Source: a virus
DNA: 24,098 bases
Virus record (IMG/VR): IMGVR_UViG_3300001460_000201
Coordinates: 1-24,098 of that record
Direction: 5' to 3' (one strand)
The translations under genes were made by a program, and so were the position numbers. The notes under the pieces are model-generated. The model had not been told where the DNA came from, ran no database searches, and worked only from the letters and a program-made list of their open reading frames with translations. Shown here one piece after another: positions 20,809 through 24,098 of this stretch (positions are counted from its first letter, which is position 1; the number at the start of each line of letters is the position of its first letter).

Positions 20809-20846
20809 ACCGGCACTTTACAGCTCTTAAGTGTCGGTTTTTTTTT
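20809..20846 (+). terminator. Strong factor-independent terminator
   Basis: ACCGGCACTT (20809-20818) pairs with AAGTGTCGGT (20829-20838) with one G-T wobble, loop of 10, followed by a run of nine T. It ends the gene at 20023 and insulates the promoter at 20852. Confidence 0.85.
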
Positions 20847-20851
20847 ATTCG

Positions 20852-20859
20852 TAACTTTG
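20852..20859 (+). promoter_or_regulatory. TAACTTTG promoter for the paralogue pair
   Basis: TAACTTTGC starts six bases after a terminator and lies 28 bases before the ATG at 20887. It shares TAACTTTGC with the elements at 10508 and 17420. No clear -33 box is seen; the position between a terminator and a gene supports it. Confidence 0.6.
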
Positions 20860-20886
20860 CTTTTTTAACCCATAAATTTTTAAAAC

Positions 20887-21246
20887 ATGGTGAAATATTT
20901 AAGAATTGATACTGGAAGTGATTCTCCAGACATCAATCAAGTACCTATAGGTACTGGAGTTTTTGTTAAACATAATAGTGCTACTCAGATTGATTTAGTG
21001 AATATGAGTAACTTAAACAGTTTTAATGAATCTGGAGATGCTGCTGATATATCTCGTATTCCGGTAATGAGAGTTACTGGTACGGGGTTTACTTCTGCAA
21101 CATTATTTAAAATTCATGAAGCTATAGAAGAAGCTCTTACAACTAGTTGGCATAAATCAATTGTTGATTTAGAATTAGTTCCGGGAGAAGTTGTTAGTGC
21201 TATCTCTGTTGTCAATGAAGTTATTTCTAAACCAGCAGCAAAATAA
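20887..21246 (+). CDS. Small structural-type protein, paralogue A (119 aa)
   Basis: The product (MVKYLRIDTGSDSPDINQVP...) has a beta-type N-terminal half (GTGVFVKHNSATQIDLVN), FTSATLFKIHEAIEEALTTSW (about 78-98) and a strand GEVVSAISVV near the end. The gene at 21255 encodes a related protein: same start (M-V/I-KYLR), same IxxAxxxALxxxxxxxWxxxI helix and VxxxISxI strand. It is probably a small head decoration or connector protein. The pair has its own promoter and terminator, so it can be expressed at a different level from its neighbours. No function is recognised. Confidence 0.7.
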   Translation: MVKYLRIDTGSDSPDINQVPIGTGVFVKHNSATQIDLVNMSNLNSFNESGDAADISRIPVMRVTGTGFTSATLFKIHEAIEEALTTSWHKSIVDLELVPGEVVSAISVVNEVISKPAAK

Positions 21247-21254
21247 TTAAGAAG

Positions 21255-21572
21255 ATGATAAAATATTTACGTTTTAAAACGACAGACTCAGGCAACCCTA
21301 CAGTTTTAATGCCTGTGGGAGGTGGTATTTATGCTCAGAGACATAATAATACTACTCAATACTTAGTTCCTTATGACAATCCTAATTATCAATACAAGAT
21401 TGTAAATACAGGTCTTAATGAATCGACTGATCCAAAATTAACTATAGCTATAAATTCAGCATTAGCTAATGCGTCTAGCACTATGTGGAAAGAGCCTATA
21501 TCAGATGTTGTTAACCCTGTTGGGATTACAATATCTAGTATAACTCTTCAGGATGCAACTGATACTCTCTAA
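21255..21572 (+). CDS. Small structural-type protein, paralogue B (105 aa)
   Basis: The product (MIKYLRFKTTDSGNPTVLMP...) matches paralogue A in layout: KYLR start, VGGGIYAQRHNNTTQYLVPY as the counterpart of GTGVFVKHNSATQIDLVN, then LTIAINSALANASSTMWKEP and VGITISSITL. It starts eight bases after A ends. The duplication has diverged a lot at residue level, so it is old or under different selection. The strong terminator follows 16 bases after the stop. Confidence 0.7.
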   Translation: MIKYLRFKTTDSGNPTVLMPVGGGIYAQRHNNTTQYLVPYDNPNYQYKIVNTGLNESTDPKLTIAINSALANASSTMWKEPISDVVNPVGITISSITLQDATDTL

Positions 21573-21587
21573 TACATTTAATTAATG

Positions 21588-21622
21588 AAGGGGCTCATTG
21601 AAAAATCGAGCCCTTTTTTTTT
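21588..21622 (+). terminator. Strong factor-independent terminator after the paralogue pair
   Basis: AAGGGGCTC (21588-21596) pairs with GAGCCCTT (21608-21615) and following T, loop of 11, then nine T in all. It ends the 20887-21572 unit just before the promoter at 21626. Confidence 0.85.
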
Positions 21623-21625
21623 GTG

Positions 21626-21633
21626 TATCTTTG
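21626..21633 (+). promoter_or_regulatory. TATCTTTG promoter for connector/tail genes
   Basis: TATCTTTGTA lies four bases after the T-run of a terminator and 15 bases before the ATG at 21649. The same TATCTTTGTA is present at 3996 before the basic-protein cluster. It is likely to drive the genes from 21649 to beyond the window. Confidence 0.65.
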
Positions 21634-21648
21634 TAAAAAATTTACACA

Positions 21649-22368
21649 ATGATCAACGAGGTACGTAATACTGTACTTGCTATTATAAATAAAAACAACT
21701 ACGGATACATATCTCCTGCTGATTTTAATTTATATGCAGAACAAGCTCAGTTGGATATATTTGAGGATTACTTTTATAACTATAATAGTCAAGTAAATAA
21801 AGAAAACTCTAGGCAGTCTGGAACAGGGCTTGCTGATATTAAAAAGGGTTTAGAAGAGGTGCTTGATAGTTTTTCTGTATTTGGTTCACTAACTCAAATA
21901 TCTTCAAATACTTATAATCTACCCTCTGATTATTACTTAGTTCAAGACTTAATATACGGTAATAAGATTATAGAAAGGGTATCTAATAACAAGATAAGAT
22001 TACTTCTTAACTCGAACTTAACCTCACCTACAAAGGGGTTTCCTGCTTACACGCTTAGTGGTGCTACATCTACAGAACTTGGAAACACTGTTACTATACA
22101 TCCGTCTACTATTAATGGTGCTAATGATGTTAGTGTTCAGTACATTAGGTATCCATTAACTCCTAAGTGGACGTTTCAATCTCTCTTAGGAGGTGAACCT
22201 ATATTTGATCAAAACCAATCTGACTATCAAGACTTTGAACTTCCGTTAAGCGATAGCATAAACATAGTTCAAAAAATATTGCAGTACGCAGGTTTATCTA
22301 TACGTGAAGGGGATGTGTATACTTATGCTCAGAATGAACAAGTAGAGCAACAAAACGAAGAGAATTAA
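21649..22368 (+). CDS. Head-to-tail connector (ring/adaptor) protein candidate
   Basis: The 239-residue product starts MINEVRNTVLAIINKNNYGYISPADFNLYAEQAQLDI (read as two joined motifs: NKNNYGYISP and DFNLYAEQAQL), a layout I recall from head-completion proteins of Bacteroidota podoviruses: a helix, a GYIxPxEFNxYA turn, and later NTYNLPSDYYLVQDLIYGNK (about 85-104) and VSVQYIRYPLTPKW. Helical at both ends with a beta middle, as in adaptor proteins that bind below the portal. The Gln/Glu-rich C terminus (NEQVEQQNEEN) is flexible. The next gene begins one base after its stop. Position after head genes supports the call. Confidence 0.7.
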   Translation: MINEVRNTVLAIINKNNYGYISPADFNLYAEQAQLDIFEDYFYNYNSQVNKENSRQSGTGLADIKKGLEEVLDSFSVFGSLTQISSNTYNLPSDYYLVQDLIYGNKIIERVSNNKIRLLLNSNLTSPTKGFPAYTLSGATSTELGNTVTIHPSTINGANDVSVQYIRYPLTPKWTFQSLLGGEPIFDQNQSDYQDFELPLSDSINIVQKILQYAGLSIREGDVYTYAQNEQVEQQNEEN

Positions 22369-22369
22369 T

Positions 22370-23323
22370 ATGTCATATATAACAGCATATCAGTATTATG
22401 AAAATGGAGGTAACGCTCCTGAGAACGAAAACTGGGGATCATACCAGTATGTATCTCTTCCAGATATTGTAAACAACTTCATGTTGATGTATCAAGGTAA
22501 CCATGAGTTGATCAATAACTTGAATAGGTATCAGGTTCTTTTTTATGCAAAGAGAGGTATACAAGAGCTTAATTATGATGCATTTAAAGAAATTAAAATA
22601 CTACAGCTTGATGTTTCAAGTAATTTAAGATTTATATTACCACAGGATTATGTAAATTGGGTCAGGTTAAGCCATTACAAGAATGGTGTTCTTTTTCCTA
22701 TGACTGAGAATTTTCAAACCAACTATAGTGGAGCGTATCTTCAAGATAATAGTGCTAATATTTTATTTGATGAGGATGGTCAAATACTTAAACCTCAGAA
22801 CTCTAAGTTAGACTTAGATAGAATAACTAGTCAAACAAAAACTTTGTATTTAAATACAGATAATCAATTTGATGGTGAGTTAGGTTATTTTTATGACGGT
22901 CTTTGGTACTTCGATTATGCTATAGGAGCTAGGTATGGTTTAAATACTGAGACTGCTAATAGGAATAAAGTGTTTAAAATAGATAATAAAGGGGGTGTTA
23001 TAAACTTCAACTCTGATATGTCTGGGGAGTCTTGTATCCTTGAGTATGTTTCTGATGGTATGGAAACAACTTATGATTCAGCTACATCATCTCAAGTTGT
23101 TAATGATGATAAGATAACTGTAAATAAACTGTTTGAAGATTATATATATGCGTTCATTCGTTATTCTATTTTGAATAACCGACTTGGTGTTCAAGAGTAT
23201 GTGGTTCGGAGAGCTCAAAAGGATAAATCATCACTACTTAGAAATGCTAAGATTAGATTGAGTAATATACATCCGGGTAAGCTGTTAATGACTATGAGAG
23301 GTCAGGATAAGATTATAAAGTAA
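22370..23323 (+). CDS. Tail-connector/stabilisation-type protein
   Basis: The 317-residue product has an N-terminal ITAYQYYENGGNAPENENWG, the segment LPDIVNNFMLMYQGN (about 30-44), VLFYAKRGIQELNYDAFKEI (52-71) and RFILPQDYVNWVRLSHYKNG (82-101). This order (NFxxxYxGNxELINN, YAKRGIQELNYD, LPxDYVxWxRLS) is one I recall from tail-connector proteins of crAss-like and flavobacterial podoviruses. The C terminus has ILEYVSDGMETTYDS and EDYIYAFIRYSILNNR. It probably forms part of the short tail below the portal. Exact ring position is not assignable by eye. Confidence 0.75.
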   Translation: MSYITAYQYYENGGNAPENENWGSYQYVSLPDIVNNFMLMYQGNHELINNLNRYQVLFYAKRGIQELNYDAFKEIKILQLDVSSNLRFILPQDYVNWVRLSHYKNGVLFPMTENFQTNYSGAYLQDNSANILFDEDGQILKPQNSKLDLDRITSQTKTLYLNTDNQFDGELGYFYDGLWYFDYAIGARYGLNTETANRNKVFKIDNKGGVINFNSDMSGESCILEYVSDGMETTYDSATSSQVVNDDKITVNKLFEDYIYAFIRYSILNNRLGVQEYVVRRAQKDKSSLLRNAKIRLSNIHPGKLLMTMRGQDKIIK

Positions 23324-24098
23324 ATGAAGTTACAAAGGAATTTTATTAGGGGTGTAATGAATAAGGGTGTGGATGAAAGAATCCTGCCTAAAGGTGAATA
23401 CATAGATGCCTTAAATATAAGTGTAAATTCAACTAATGGAGGACAAAATGGTCCTGCTAAAAATATAAAAGGTAACACACTTCTAACTCCAAGTATAAAG
23501 TATCAGGGGTCTGATATTACAAACGGTAGATGTATTGGTGCTTTTGCTGATGATGTAAATGAGACTATATACTGGTTTATAACTGCTGATGAGGGTGATT
23601 TGATAGTATCATATGACACTAAGTCAGATATACTTAAATACCATGTAGAGGGTGATTTGAGTTTTGATAAGCAATATTTAGTAACAGCAGTTGATAAGAT
23701 TGATGACTTATTGTTTTTCACTGATAACTTAAATCCACCTAAAAGGATAGATGTAACAAAGTCATACATAAATCCAAGTATAGAGGAGTTATTAGTTATA
23801 GTTAAACCACCAAATAGTGCTCCTACTGTTGAGTTGGCAACTGTTCCAAATCAAGAGAACTACTTGGAGGATAGGTTTGTTTCTTTTGCTTACCGATGGA
23901 AATATGAGGGTAATGAATATAGTTCTTTATCCCCTTTTTCAGATGTTGCTTTCCAGCCTGAGAGTTTTTCTTTTGATTCAGGTAAAGCTGAGAATGGTGG
24001 TATGAGGAACCAATACAATTCTTGTAATGTCACATTCAACACTGGAAGTTCTTTAGTTAAAGGTGTAGACCTTTGTTTCAAACTTGCTGATGGAGGTA
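23324..24098 (+). CDS. Large tail (muzzle/stabilisation-like) protein, 3' end cut by the window
   Basis: The frame starts at ATG 23324, directly after the previous stop, and is still open at the last base (258 codons seen). The N terminus MKLQRNFIRGVMNKGVDERI followed by LPKGEYIDALNISVNSTNGG closely follows the layout I recall (MNKDxDERLxPxGEYxDAxNIxVS) for the large tail-tip proteins of crAss-like phages, called muzzle or stabilisation proteins. Further signs are FADDVNETIYWFI, DDLLFFTDNLNPPKRIDVTK (about 126-145) and RWKYEGNEYSSLSPFSDVAF, the beta-propeller-like strand pattern of that group. It is probably a large protein; the rest lies outside the window. Confidence 0.75.
   Translation, partial: MKLQRNFIRGVMNKGVDERILPKGEYIDALNISVNSTNGGQNGPAKNIKGNTLLTPSIKYQGSDITNGRCIGAFADDVNETIYWFITADEGDLIVSYDTKSDILKYHVEGDLSFDKQYLVTAVDKIDDLLFFTDNLNPPKRIDVTKSYINPSIEELLVIVKPPNSAPTVELATVPNQENYLEDRFVSFAYRWKYEGNEYSSLSPFSDVAFQPESFSFDSGKAENGGMRNQYNSCNVTFNTGSSLVKGVDLCFKLADGG

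Noticed and set aside
23503-24081. Minus-strand and shifted frames inside the last gene
   Set aside because: The plus-strand frame from 23324 carries the recognisable tail-protein N terminus and runs unbroken to the window end.
1-24098. tRNA genes, CRISPR arrays, insertion sequences
   Set aside because: No cloverleaf-like segment with a CCA-type end, no spaced identical repeats of 23-40 bases and no transposase motif (such as DDE or HUH) was seen. Weak matches such as GGTTCAAAATT at 635-645 are not enough for a tRNA.

Overview
The window is a 24 kb piece of a tailed-phage genome, most likely a podovirus-type phage of a Bacteroidota (probably flavobacterial, aquatic) host. It carries a complete virion-assembly order (terminase large subunit, portal, scaffold, major capsid protein, head-to-tail connector proteins, start of a large tail/muzzle-like protein), a lysis cassette and a receptor-binding module. 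The host inference rests on an AT-rich sequence, weak Shine-Dalgarno sites, and repeated copies of the Bacteroidota -7 promoter element TAnnTTTG just upstream of genes. The structural proteins look most like those of Crassvirales-type and related flavobacterial podoviruses. That placement is from memory of the families and was not searched.

Layout. (1) 1-652: two or three tiny ORFs, then a non-coding AT-rich leader. It holds five copies of the 7-mer ATGTCGA in either orientation and a hairpin abutting a well-formed promoter. (2) 653-3555: a tightly overlapping rightward operon. It starts with a phage GroEL, continues with four small genes (one with a MazG-like acidic motif, one membrane protein) and ends with a short GroES. 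(3) 3521-3991: a leftward winged-helix-like regulator gene whose end overlaps groES. Its promoter faces the next rightward promoter across a perfect TTTGTACAAA palindrome. (4) 4024-6256: ten genes, nine of them for tiny, strongly basic and often Cys-containing proteins and one for a membrane protein. (5) 6260-9288: a small structural protein, a SASA-type carbohydrate esterase, a tail-spike-like protein with carbohydrate-binding and LamG-like regions, and a small accessory protein. (6) 9288-10430: lysis cassette (small holin candidate, mini Cys-pair protein, T7-lysozyme-type amidase, second holin candidate). (7) 10531-12736: coiled-coil protein, tail-fibre-like protein with an internal duplication, two conserved small proteins (one possibly with a tandem GroES-like fold) and a terminase-small-subunit candidate. 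(8) 12687-24098: packaging and head genes.

Transcription can be partly read from the sequence. Factor-independent terminators lie at about 19975-20005 (after the capsid gene), 20809-20846 and 21588-21622. TAnnTTTG promoters precede groEL, the basic-protein cluster, the 10531 gene, the scaffold-capsid pair, a tandem paralogue pair, and the connector/tail genes. The scaffold and capsid genes therefore form one bicistronic unit, and the paralogue pair 20887-21572 forms another.

The most interesting aspects are: a phage-encoded GroEL/GroES pair in which several apical substrate/co-chaperonin contact residues appear changed, plus a possible second GroES-like protein next to the packaging genes; the run of tiny basic proteins under one promoter controlled by a divergent regulator; and the ATGTCGA cluster upstream of groEL.
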